From Brachypodium distachyon (lineage: Eukaryota > Streptophyta > Magnoliopsida > Poales > Poaceae): DNA of 64,000 nt. The stretch covers positions 35,145,001 through 35,209,000 of the forward strand of contig NC_016131.3 of the NCBI RefSeq assembly GCF_000005505.3, given 5' to 3'. The translations under genes and the position numbers were made by a program. Below are positions 22,077-32,727 of this stretch, piece by piece; the stretch's first letter is position 1, and each line of letters opens with the position of its first letter. The notes beneath the pieces are model-generated. The model saw nothing but the letters and a program-made list of their open reading frames with translations, had not been told where the DNA came from and ran no database searches.

Positions 22077-23196
22077 TATTGCTTCTCCTCATCATTGTTA
22101 CATTTTGTGGAGCATCAATAAGATTCCCTACACCCTGTGTTCTTGATCTTCACCTGCGAAGTGTGTTATTAGAGCCATGTTTATATGGAACTGTTACCTT
22201 TTAGTCGATCTTGGTCCCCAGAAGTCACCAGCTGCCAGACTCGTTTTCTGAATATTCTCCACCTGTGACTAACCAAAATGGTGAACATGAACATGTGAAG
22301 TATGGGTGCATTGACAGACATGTTGATCAGGGAATGATTTATGAACCTCTATGTTTTCCTTGTATTTCTGTCTGTAAGGTTTCTATTAGTGCCTGTTTTT
22401 GTTTACTTTTTGGTCTACCGTTTTTGGTGCTGTTTTCTGCAGTCTAGGCTTGCAGAGATATTCTTCCTTGATTTGCACATGTTAAGATGTCAGCAGCAAG
22501 CTGCCAAGAGAATACCATCTGGTAAGTTAATGAAGGATTTTCTTTTATTAAATGTGTGTTTTGGTAAATGCTAATTTTGTGAAGAGTTTCAGTATTTCGT
22601 TTAAATTTGAACCAATTATGAAAACTTAAAGAAATACCCAGCGTACAAATACCCGGTTATATTGTTTTCTTGTCTTTTCCCCTATGTTAGTGAATGAACA
22701 TTATAGGAGCCATCGCTGTCGTACTGCCGTGCTAAGTTTCTTGTGGCAAAATTTGCTTTCTCTTCAGAGTCAAACCGATTTGCCGTGCAAGTGTGACAAA
22801 TTTTTCTGTACTCGTCGAATAGATTTCTCTTGTCCCGTGGCTACGATCTTCTTCAGGACTGTTGTACTGTAACTTTTTTTTTGTTGAAAACACGTGTTCA
22901 GAGTTTTTTTTTGGCAGCAGAAGCATAGGAACGAGACAAATTTGCTTTATTAAGTTCGATGGATTGTTCGGTAGTTTGGCCGCCGTCCGACACTTCGGCT
23001 CTGTGCAACAGCAGTAATGGTACATTCAAAGTAATAACGAGGAAAACATCATGACGAACATAGGAAGGTTAATAAGAAAGAAAAATAATATACGGAGTAA
23101 GTGCGAAAATAAAAAGAGATGAGACGGATCATTTGGTTTTGTAGGGGAAGTGGGCGGTAGCTGGGATTCGCCGCCTCGCCTCGCCTCGCGAATCCA
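22077..23196 (+). other. 3' UTR of small-protein gene and spacer to DUF212 gene
   Basis: No further coding exon is needed after the TGA at 22074-22076. The stretch probably holds the 3' UTR; a CTGCAG acceptor-like site near 22440 would allow a 3' UTR intron. The last ~100 bases before 23197 are the GC-rich leader of the DUF212 gene. Confidence 0.4.
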
Positions 23197-26100
23197 ATGG
23201 CCATGACCCAGTCCTTCTCTCGCTGCCCACCCCCGTCCACCTTCCTTCCCTCGCCGGCGGTCGCCTCTCCCTGCTCCCCGTCCTCATCCTCCTGGTCTCC
23301 CTCCAGGCATGGACCGCATCGCCGCCGCCCCCCCGCGGCCGCGTCTTCCCTCCACCTCGGACCGGAGGACGTCGCCGAGCTCGCCCGCAACAAGGTTCGT
23401 GTTGACTTCACTTGGCCAAATTCGTGTGTTCTTTCATTCGATTGGTAAGCAAAGACTCGGCTCGTTTCCTCAAAGGTTTTGATTGCGGCGACGGTGGCAA
23501 GCGCGATCGGGCAGCTGTCGAAGCCATTCACTTCCGGCAGGGATGGGGGCGGCCTCGACATCATCAAGACGGCTGTTCGGTCCGGCGGGATGCCCTCCAC
23601 CCACTCCGCGGTGGGATAATCGTCCCTTGACTATTACTTTCTTTAATTTACTATTGCTTTGCTGCCTTTCTTGAGTTTGCAAGAGTGTCTCGTAGCTGTT
23701 CTTGCATATTTAGGCTCTGCTAGGGATAAGGGTGCGCTCTTTTGACTTTTCAAGTTTTCTAGATGCTAGTCTGTCTGACCATTATTTTTTGGGTTAATTG
23801 GATTTATGCAACTCTCTATTTCACCGGTTGGAGATACGTCGTTACAAAAATTTGACTTGGAGAAATGCCACTAACTTTCTTATGCCTCTGTCAATGCCAT
23901 TCTGTCCACTTAAGACCAATAACTGTTCATAAAATACATGTATTTCAGCGTGTATAACAGTATTTACCATAATTCGAGTCTTCCAGGCACCATAAAGCTT
24001 CAAAAAATTCTATGCCTATGTCTAAACGTATTTAGACAGTACACGTTCAGCAGTATAGTTGGGGACGGGATATGAGGAGCGAGTGGGGGATAAGAGAAAT
24101 AGAACTGTTTGACTTAGGATGGGTAAAAACTGTTCATATAGAGTTGTGTCTATACATATTTAGACAGTATACGTGCTGGTATGGACAAAATGGCATTGAT
24201 AGAGGTATAAGAAAGTTAGAGTGGCATTTCTCCGAGTCAAGTTTTTGTAATGGCATATCTTCAACCGGTGGAATAGAAAGTGGCATAGATCCAATTAACC
24301 CTTATTTTTTACAACTACAGTGAAGTAAGATGCACTAATAGAATTACCATTTAATGAAAATATTTTTAATAACAAATCTTATTAACAAAAGTAATCTTTT
24401 ATGTAGCCAATGTAGATTTTTTTTAAACTAATAGGCGATCAAACTTTTGTACTCCCTCCATTTGCACTAAAACAGCGACAAGTATTTAGGAACGGAGGGA
24501 GTAATATTTAGAAAGTTTGACTACACGAAATCAAGGACGTCGAGTGAAAAAGAATATAGGCAGTTTTTGTCCTAGTTGTCATGACGGACAATTAACTGGT
24601 GGCATCTACTCCCTCCGTCCCATATTAATTGTTGAAATATTACATGTATCAAGACGCTTTTTAGGCATACATACATCCATATTTGGGCAAATTTGAGACA
24701 ATTAATATGGGACGGGAAGGAGTAATAAGTAATTTTGTTACATGGAAATTTCTGAATTCACAATCTGAAATGAAGTCGTAGTGCTAGAAAAATGCAATAC
24801 CAGCAGGGAATAAAGTGGATGCACTGGACACAAAAGTTACGGCCAGGATTTTACAGTGAGATGTCAACTAATTATATATGGCCGCTGCAGGTATTAGTCT
24901 ATTAGAAGGACTCAATGTCAGAAAAGGAAATAAATTCAGAAACTATACTGTTCGATACACACCACTCTCCCTATGTACAGAGGCCAGCTACCGTAGGCGT
25001 CCAAGAATAACCCTCGCATTTGCGTCATCATGGTTACAAATGAGCATTTAGGATGGTATTGAGATAGTGAGACCCTTCATATCATGGAGACACATCCTAT
25101 AGGGGGCGTAGCCCTAGGTATCCAATAAGGGACAATATCCCATTAGTATCATCTAAATTAGCTAGGCAAGAGATTAGACAGGAATATTAAGATACTGTTT
25201 GTTAGGAAAATAGAGATTAGTTTCTTGGTTGTCAAGATGAGTCTTCCTTATAAAAGCCCCCCCACCCACCCCCCACCCCACCCTGTAACCGTTACGAGGC
25301 ATCGAAGGAATGAAGAATAAATCAGTCTAGTTACCCCGTCCCCTGCCTCCCTGCCCTTGAGGTGTGGCTACCTTCACGGAGCTGCCACGCCTCTTGTGTC
25401 CAGGGTTACCCCGTACTTCAATAGTAAAAATAAAAATATTACACCGGAAACATATAGCATGGAAGAGGAATTCTCCAATGCAAGGTCTTAGAGCTAAATG
25501 TTTGTTCTTCACTGTAGACTGCGTATCTATCTTTTATTTCTGCTGGTGGTGGTGGGGATTGACATTTCAGATTTGGTAAAGTTCTAACTGTTGTTATTCT
25601 CGATGTTCTAGGCGGTTGTGGCAGTGACTACCTCCCTTGGGCTAGAAAGGTTAGCTCTTCAAAAAAAAAATTTAGCTCATGCCTTACATGTTTCTGCTTC
25701 TTTTTATCCCTAGGTTTTGTGTTTTTATTTTTGATTCGGGGTTTAGAGCGCAGGGGTTTTGCAGACTCCATATTTGGGATGTCGGTGGTGTTTGCAGCGA
25801 TTGTAATGTATGATGCTCAGGTATGGTGGACTTATGTCAGTTGTTTGTCCTTCATGTTTCTTTGCCAAATCATCAATATCAGACAGCGTATTGATCATTC
25901 AAGTGTACCGATGATATGACTCAGTTTCAAGTCTGTATTCGGTGTACAAAATTACTAGGTTTGCAGAAAAGGGTACTTAATCAATTATTTGAGCAACTTG
26001 TTTACAGCCAAAAGAGATGAAGACACTAAAACTAGGCACAGTGATTTACATGTCAGCAACTTACCATGTAGGAGATAAAGCTAAAAAGTGGAATATTGTT

Positions 26101-28021
26101 AAGATACTACTATTTTGTCCCCTTTTGGAACAATGTGTACACAAAAGTATAGCTTTAGCCTTGAGTAAGAAGTTGGATCGGTGCCTAAAAAAGCTATAAA
26201 CTACTAGTAGTATCTTAATGTTAAGTTGTTATCAATAAGGCAGCTTAAGTGCATTCTCCCTATTCCCTGAATTTAGTCTCAAATTTGATCTGTTAATGGA
26301 TGCTTTTACATAGTTTTCCATGTGCCAAAGCCAAAAAGTCAAGCTGGCCATTATTTTGGTAGAGAGTTGGAGGCTTAATACGAGCATGAGAGCATTTGCA
26401 TTATTAAGGGTGTAACTCTCTTCTACCCAGAGGACTCTTTGTTCCTGCTATATGGGCCTAGATGTCCTTTTGCGTTGCATTTTTTCTTCACCACATTGGG
26501 AGGTGAAACGTGGCACTGTATGGTTACCGGATATATATATGCAGGCTCATATAGAACATAACTTTTGATAACGGTGTTACACATGAGTACATGACTCATG
26601 GAGCACTATCTTGATGCCCTGCTACTAATTTCCTTTCCATAAACTCACAACAACTTTATGCGCATACCTCTTAATTAGGACAAAAAAGTATCCTAAGGAA
26701 ACGCTATTAGTACTCTCTCCTTCTCATATTAAGTGACTCGAATTTTCCCAAATATGGATGTATCTATGCTTAAAAAGCGTCTAGATACATGTAATAGAAA
26801 GTCACTTAGTGGGACGGAGGGAGTATGATAGATTTGCTTTCTGCCTCTGTCCTCTGGATTTGATAGACATGTCATGTGGACTGTCTTTTATTTCCTCTTA
26901 CTTTCCTGTAGTATATTTGTAATCCCAGCACTTCAAAACATGTTAGCTTTAAATGTTTTTCTAGTGTCAAATAATACAGTGTATAGTATGAATGTATGAT
27001 GCCCCTGAAGGCCTGATATTAGATGATATATCCTGACCAAAGAAATATGCCAATTTGCACTGAAGTATGAAGCACTGTCTTGTAATCGTACATAAATTGT
27101 GACTTTCAGGAAAATCTATCCGAGTTTTGATTTTTTTTTCTTTGCTTTTCATTCTATTTCATTTGTTCACATCTGAAACCAGTGGATTTCTACTCGCAAA
27201 AAAAAGAAAAGAAACCAGTGGATTTCTGAAAGTTGAATATGATTAACATAACCCCATTTAATATTTTAGCTTAGCTTAACAAGATCATTGTTTATGTGCC
27301 TATAAATTTTTTGTATTGCCTTCTCTTCAGCACTGCATTTCAACATGGCCAATTTTGTCTCAGTCTGGTGTATAGGATGCCGGTGTTGAAAGTTTGAACA
27401 GTCTAACGAGTAACCTGTGTGTCATATGTGCTAACCGTGCACTGCTAGTACATTTTCTCATATATCTATCGTCTATTACTGAATTTATGCCACACCTTGT
27501 CCAAAACTTGTTTATGATCCAACAAAGATCTGAAGGAATGTTTTATAACGTTGTTTCCAGATCAGAAATCTGGTAGGCTCTCCCATAAAAGTACTAAACT
27601 TGGGTGAGATGATGCTAATGCCATGCTTATCTGATGTTTCCAATAGGGAGTGAGAAGAGAAGTAGGCAAGCATGCAAGGCTTTTGAACAAGTTATGGACC
27701 CTAAAGGAGTTGAGAGCTCAAGATCTGCAGGACTCTACCTCTGAACTCCACCCCTCAAACAGCGAGATTGCTGCCGAGCTTGTTTCCATTCCCGAGGATG
27801 CATCAACATCGCAAAGTTCAAACACGACCCCCTTCTCGAGGCACAATGCTGCCACCAACTCGTCGAGATCGAACGCGCTCGGAAGCTCGGAGCCAGAGCT
27901 AGCCGAATTGAAAGAGGAGTATAACCGGTTAAACGAGTCCGTCGGCCACACGGAGGCGCAGGTGGCCGTCGGTGCCTTGTTGGGTTTTGTTGTAAGCTTA
28001 GCCGTACACGCGACACTGTAA
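23197..28021 (+). CDS. DUF212 (acid phosphatase/vanadium haloperoxidase-related) protein, five exons
   Basis: Exons: 23197-23394, 23476-23610, 25612-25649, 25754-25820 and 27647-28021, all with GT..AG borders and a continuous frame of about 270 residues. The first 55 or so residues are Ser/Pro/Arg-rich, like a plastid transit peptide. The DUF212 core follows: KVLIAATVASAIGQLSKPF, GGMPSTHSA (resembling the PSxH phosphatase-superfamily signature), GFADSIFGMSVVFAAIVMYDAQ, then GVRREVGKHARLLNKLW. A Ser-rich linker follows, and the C-terminus has ESVGHTEAQVAVGALLGFVV, a membrane-type segment. The family is widespread in plants and bacteria; its activity is unproven. Introns 2 and 4 have been enlarged by MITEs. 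Confidence 0.88.
23791..24301. mobile_element. Mutator-type MITE with ~118-bp terminal inverted repeats, in intron 2 of DUF212 gene
   Basis: The left arm starts GGGTTAATTGGATTTATGC, and the right arm ends GGCATAGATCCAATTAACCC. The arms are near-perfect inverted repeats over about 118 bases, including ACTTTCTTATRCCTCTRTCA and the TTGACTYGGAGAAATGCCAC block. A 9-bp target duplication TTATTTTTT lies at 23782-23790 and 24302-24310. Long inverted arms with a 9-bp duplication are the hallmarks of Mutator-like elements. No transposase is encoded. Confidence 0.88.
24452..24501. mobile_element. very short (50-bp) Stowaway derivative
   Basis: Both ends are present (CTCCCTCCATTTGC and TTTAGGAACGGAGGGAG), with TA at 24450-24451 and 24502-24503, but the whole element is only 50 bp. 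Its right half is the complement of the element end at 9976. Confidence 0.75.
24609..24722. mobile_element. Stowaway MITE in intron 2 of DUF212 gene
   Basis: Ends CTCCCTCCGTCCCATATTAATTG and CAATTAATATGGGACGGGAAGGAG, with TA at 24607-24608 and 24723-24724. The terminal repeat is over 20 bp. The interior has the ACATGTATCAAGACGC block. Confidence 0.85.
25198..25410 (+). repeat. possible LTR remnant in intron 2
   Basis: TGTTAGGAAAATAGAG is followed by a TATA-like CTTATAAAAGC (near 25248), a C-rich stretch and GTTACGAGGCATCGAAGGAATGAA. This resembles the promoter and R region of copia LTRs. Ends and target duplication were not found. Confidence 0.3.
26713..26823. mobile_element. Stowaway MITE in intron 4 of DUF212 gene
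   Basis: Ends CTCTCTCCTTCTCATATTAAG and CTTAGTGGGACGGAGGGAG, with TA at 26711-26712 and 26824-26825. The interior CAAATATGGATGTATCTATG is shared with the copies at 14111 and 42821. Confidence 0.83.
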
Positions 28022-30063
28022 CAATTGCCAATTTTCCTTTGCAGTCTTGGTTACACGCCTGATTGAATTTCTAGGCAGAAAAAATGACAACACAAGTGAC
28101 TTATTTCTACCACGATTAAACATGTTTCATATCATTTGACTTTGAAGTTGCTGACTTGCTGCTGCATTGAAGACTTTGCAGTTGCTGACTTGCTGCTGCA
28201 TTGAACATTGCAATGCAGCAGCTACCCCTGCTTCACGCTGCCGTTTCTTCACTGTAATTACAGAGATCGAATAGCTCGCTAAAGTAGTACTACTATACCA
28301 GTAGACATGACGTATATGTTTATGATTGTGTCCTACGTGTACACTGTACAGGAACTTTGATGTGCGTGGCGAGACAAATTAAACTAATCATAGTGCGCAC
28401 CCTGCATTGCCAGAATTAAGCTATACATCCTGCCTTGGGTGTGATGGCGAGGAGGAAGAAGCGTGACGCATCAGGCGTTGCCTTCTTACTGTAACACCGT
28501 TTCATAAATATATTCATTGGTCTTAGTAAACAAAGAGACCTTACGGCGAAGACCTTCACGTTTAGGGCTCAAATCGAACTGCACCACTGCCCAATTGATC
28601 TAGCGAAGAATAGCAAGCAATCGGTTGTCGAATTGTAGCGTAAATGAGTAAAAGATTCAAAAGTGCTTCCATCCTGACGAAAAGACTAGGACTAGCAAAT
28701 AAATAAAAATCTTTGTTGCAACTTCCAAGTGATCTAATTATCCAATTGAGGAAGACGATGTTCCAGATCTCGTAAAAGCAATCATGTTATGTGGCTAATT
28801 CTTCCTCATAGAAAAAAATTGCAAATCTATGTAACTACAAACAACTGGAGATTTAAGGCACTTCTTATATTTTTACAATCACACCAGAGAACAAAAAAAC
28901 AAGAGAGGAAATAGTACAACAAGTGAATCTAGCTTCAATGTCTGTAGGTCGTCAAATATTTATGACAATCCCATCATGAATACTAAACCTATTAAGCTAC
29001 AAGATTTGAATCTAACCTCAATTAAAATTTCAAATATCCAATTTGACCAATTGTTTCCCTTCCTACAGCATAGTCTTATTCTAGAAATATCATAAGAAAT
29101 CAAATAAATTTAGCAGGCCATCTCAGTGCAATATCCAACCTAATTGAGTAATAATTGTTTTGCCCACTCAGTTAAACTATAAAAGAAAATTCAACTATTT
29201 ATTTGGAGCCATTTCAAATCCTTTGAGGCTTTCCATTTAAATAAATAACAACAAGGAAAGGGGATTCGCTTGAAAGCATGAAAAAACAAACTAGCAATAC
29301 GAACAGACAAGAGATAAGTCCATATTACAACCTTGAACTAACCATAGAGTACATTTAAATTATGCCTCTCAACTCCAATGCCGGTTAAAACACAACCTCA
29401 AACTATTCATACCGTTTAAATTACCCCCTCACCCAATCAAAAGATGGTTTTCACATACGTGGCAGGTTCTGATGGCGTACTCATCTCCATCAACCCAAGG
29501 AGAAGCAAGTCGCTACGCCAAATTGTAACATTAGAAGTATATATCCAACCAGATAAGTAGATGCGATGACCCACACAGTGCACCGTAATACATTTGAAAA
29601 TATATAACTAAATATATGCCAATTTAGAATTTGCCATTAATTTTTTTTGATAACGAGTTTGCCATTAATGTTGTGTGTTTCTTGTTTTTGAAACAAGTGA
29701 TAAGAGACTAGCCATATATATACCCGTTCTCTAAATCATCTAAGTAGCTATATATGGTCTGCAGTCTCATTGGGTAGAAGAAAAATACAAAGGTAGGTTA
29801 ATTAACATTATCTCCATATACAGATTCAAAAATTCATGGCAAACTCGAAGTGTCATATATACAAAATTTTCCCTATAAAATTGGATGCATATTAATTGGA
29901 CTCCATATCATGGTATAGATGATCAAATTAACCAGTCTTTACAAAAAACAGGAGCTGATCGATCAGATCAACAGTTTAACATGGTAGCCAGTATTCCCTC
30001 CGATCCATAATAAGTGTCTTATTATTGATTGGAGGAGGTACAAGCTAAGGTCCACTAATTGTT
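28022..30063. other. convergent intergenic region, no gene recognised
   Basis: AT-rich spacer between the 3' ends of the DUF212 gene and the minus-strand NAC gene. A 25-bp direct repeat (GTTGCTGACTTGCTGCTGCA...) lies at 28147-28171 and 28181-28205. A short Stowaway-like element is listed separately. No other gene or RNA gene was seen. Confidence 0.5.
29994..30038. mobile_element. minimal Stowaway-like element
   Basis: TTCCCTCCGATCCATAATAAG starts after TA at 29992-29993 and GATTGGAGGAGG ends before TA at 30039-30040. It is only 45 bp long and lies 25 bp from the NAC stop codon, so it is within the NAC 3' UTR. Confidence 0.5.
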
Positions 30064-31527
30064 CTACTTAGAGAACCTGAGGAGGTCGGCGGCCTCGCAG
30101 CCGAGGTACTGCAGTGGAAGCCTCTGCATGGAGGAGTTACCATTGCTGCTTCCTAGCTCCATGAGCTGCTGCTGCTGCTGGTAAGGCGCCATTGATGCTG
30201 CTGCCGCTGTGGCAGTAACCATGCCCTGGAAGAGCTGGTCCAGGTTCTGGTGGGAGGCAAGGAGCTTGTCCAAGACAGACCAATCCGTGGCGGCTAAGCG
30301 GGGGTCGCCGCCGCTGGTGCTGATGCAGCCATGGTGGAGCATCCCATTGCTGCTGCCGTTCGACGTGAGCTTCATCAGGTTCTGCGAGCACTCGACGTCC
30401 AGGGAGGTCATGGCAACGGCGGGCGGGCCGGGGAGGAAGGAGGGGAGCTCGTGCTCGGTGCTCATGAGTTGCGGGAGCTGCATGGACGCATCGAAGGAAG
30501 GGTAATCGTAGTGCTGCTGTTGCTGATGCATGAGGTGCGGGTTGTTCATGTGGATGTGCTTCGAGGTTTGCATTGCGCCGGCGGCGGACGCTTGAGCTTG
30601 ACCCGGGAAAGGGTGGAGGAGCTCGTCGTCTTCGAACGCCGCCATCTCCGCCGGGTTAATGCCTCTTGGGTAGCTCTTCTTCGTGAAAACCCTACACACC
30701 ACCCAGCCATCTTCCTGCAATGTTCCAGACTAGATATATTGTTAACAAAGAGATAGCGAGATATACATAGTACTAGTAGCTAGCACAAGATGAAATACAT
30801 CATCGCAGCTGCTTAGTTACTTTCGGTGCAAATTATTTGGTACTCACTCGGTCCCTAAATTATTGTTGTGATTTTAGTTCAAATTTCAACTAAATCAGCT
30901 CAAGAATTTAAAAACGGAGGGAGTACGACAGGTCATATTCTTCAATGGAGATCCCATCATCCACCTGAATGTCAACGTTGTCTTCGTCGAGGCGGTACTC
31001 GTGCATGATCCAGTCTGTCTTTCTGCCGTGGGGAGCCCTGCCGACATAGAACACCAGCGTCTTCCTCATGCCGATCCTCCTGGCGCTGCTGCCGAGGAAG
31101 ATGGCCTTGTCCCGACCCGTCGCCTTCCAGAACCCGGCCGTCGTGGCCCGATTTGTCCTCGTCCCCGTTGGGTACTTCTTGTCCTTGTGGCTGAAGAAGT
31201 ACCATTCGTTCTGAGGCCCCGTCCCTATCCTGCATCGATCTGCCATGCATTGCCATGCCACGACGACACATTTAGTACTTTTGTTTCCATCGGTCCTAGA
31301 GACCTAGACCAGAGATCTAGCTAAACAGAGAGAGAGGTGTGCTTAATTGGTTACATACCTTTGAGGTCCCATGGCTCAAGCTTGTTGAGATCGATCTCCC
31401 TGATGACGTCAAGATCTATGGCCTCATAGGCAACCTTCTTCCTCAGGTAGTAGTAAAGGAGCTCCTCGTCCGTCGGATGGAACCGGAACCCCGGTGGCAC
31501 AGACACAGCTCCGCTGCTCGGATGCAT
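30064..31527 (-). CDS. BRN1-like: NAC transcription factor, BEARSKIN (BRN1/BRN2) type
   Basis: Three exons on the minus strand: 31527-31359, 31239-30965 and 30714-30064, GT..AG introns, 364 residues. The NAC domain is complete: [22 protein letters not shown] (A), [14 protein letters not shown] (B), [21 protein letters not shown] and [12 protein letters not shown] (C), [26 protein letters not shown] (D), then [10 protein letters not shown] (E). The C-terminal half has the markers of the Arabidopsis BRN1/BRN2 clade: [23 protein letters not shown] and the LPLQYLG..LLRFSK end. BRN and SOMBRERO factors drive root-cap maturation and cell release; this role is inferred from Arabidopsis. The start at 31527 was chosen because the open sequence upstream begins with a splice acceptor. 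A CACTA element sits close upstream. Confidence 0.93.
30843..30923. mobile_element. Stowaway MITE in intron 2 of the NAC gene
   Basis: Ends CTCACTCGGTCCCTAAATTATTG and AAAAACGGAGGGAG, with TA at 30841-30842 and 30924-30925. The element makes up 81 of the 250 intron bases and ends 41 bp from the exon 2 donor. Confidence 0.75.
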
Positions 31528-31547
31528 GCTCAGCTCCCTCGCCGGCC

Positions 31548-31685
31548 CTGAGATCGGAGAAACAATACCATGTACATGTGTTACCAAATATATGCAACAC
31601 CAAACTACAAGTCTGATCTATCCATATATACCTTCCTCTTCATGCATACAGAGAAAAGAACAAAAGCAAGAGATCGAGCACAAAC
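31548..31685 (-). other. predicted 5' UTR intron of the NAC gene
   Basis: On the minus strand the donor CCAAG|GTTTGTG lies at 31686/31685, and the acceptor TTTCTCCGATCTCAG|GG at 31548/31547, 20 bp before the start codon. A pyrimidine-rich stretch precedes the acceptor. Confidence 0.55.
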
Positions 31686-31904
31686 CTTGGAAATCTCCTT
31701 GTTGCCTTTGTCCTCCTCAGCCTAGTTCCTCAAAGCAACAAAAAGCATAGAGACAAGCAAGAAAAACAAGAAGAAGGTGAGGCTGCAAGCTAGGGAAGGG
31801 AGAAGATATGTATGGGTTTTATGGAAAGAGGCAGCTAGCTGGAAGGCAATGTAAGTGAGTCCAAGATGCTCACCAAAGACAAACCCTAGGTCTACAAATT
31901 GTTG

Positions 31905-31913
31905 TATATATGG
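31905..31913 (-). promoter_or_regulatory. predicted TATA box of the NAC gene
   Basis: CATATATAC on the minus strand, about 220 bp upstream of the predicted 5' UTR donor. The leader between is CT-rich (CTTCCCTAGCTTGC, CTTCTTCTTG), as in plant 5' UTRs. The CACTA element begins 123 bp further upstream. Confidence 0.5.
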
Positions 31914-32035
31914 CATGTGCTGCTGTGCAGGGATGGGTTTGAGCTGGCTATTAGTGCTACGAGCTAAATTATTTGGTGATCAAAGCATTGACCATATCGA
32001 TAGGGTCACGGTAATGTATAATATATGCATGCATG

Positions 32036-32265
32036 CGCTATTACAGAAAGGCTTATCAGTAGCGGTCGAAAAACAACATCAGTAATGGTCGGAGCCGCCG
32101 TTGTTAACTTCGTGTATCATCAGTAACGGGTAGTGACCGTTACTGATGTATATATACATCAGTGGCGGGCGGGCTGACACGACCGTTACTGATGTATATA
32201 TCATCAGTAATGGTCGTGTTGCGACATCAGTGTCGGTCGAGCGACCGACACTGATACATTTTCGG
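32036..32265. repeat. left terminus and subterminal repeat array of CACTA element A
   Basis: Repeated modules of CATCAGTARCGGKCG and its complement CGACCGTTACTGATG, mostly in facing pairs separated by short spacers, so each pair can form a hairpin. In En/Spm such repeats are bound by TnpA; that function is known from the family and inferred here. Confidence 0.85.
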
Positions 32266-32727
32266 TATTTAAAAAAATAATTAAAACCACAGAAACTACA
32301 CAGGAAATACACAGAATTGTATATACAGCACAGCACATAAAAATACATATAAAGCCGCATCACATCACAGCACAACACATCACATCATTTAAACCATACA
32401 AATGTATATAAAGCCGCATCATTTAAAGCATATAAAGAATACAAAAGTATCTCACTTCACGACATTGATTACAAAGTGTCAAAATTTCATAGAAGCATAT
32501 AAAGAATACAAATGTATCTCATTTCAAGATAGGTCCTAATGTTGTGGGTGAACCCTAAACACCACTTGTTCCACGCGTTCGTAGAAGTCCCCACTAGGCT
32601 TGATGACCTCATTGTTGATGAGATGGGCGAACTCCCTTTAAATGTTATACACGACCCTTTTAGGTCGGTGTCCCATTGTCATTCGGTGCCGCCAGTACTC
32701 TTCCATCGCCGTGCCTGACCCCTTCCA

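Noticed and set aside
23049..23600. Minus-strand open frame of 183 codons
   Set aside because: Antisense shadow of exons 1 and 2 of the DUF212 gene.
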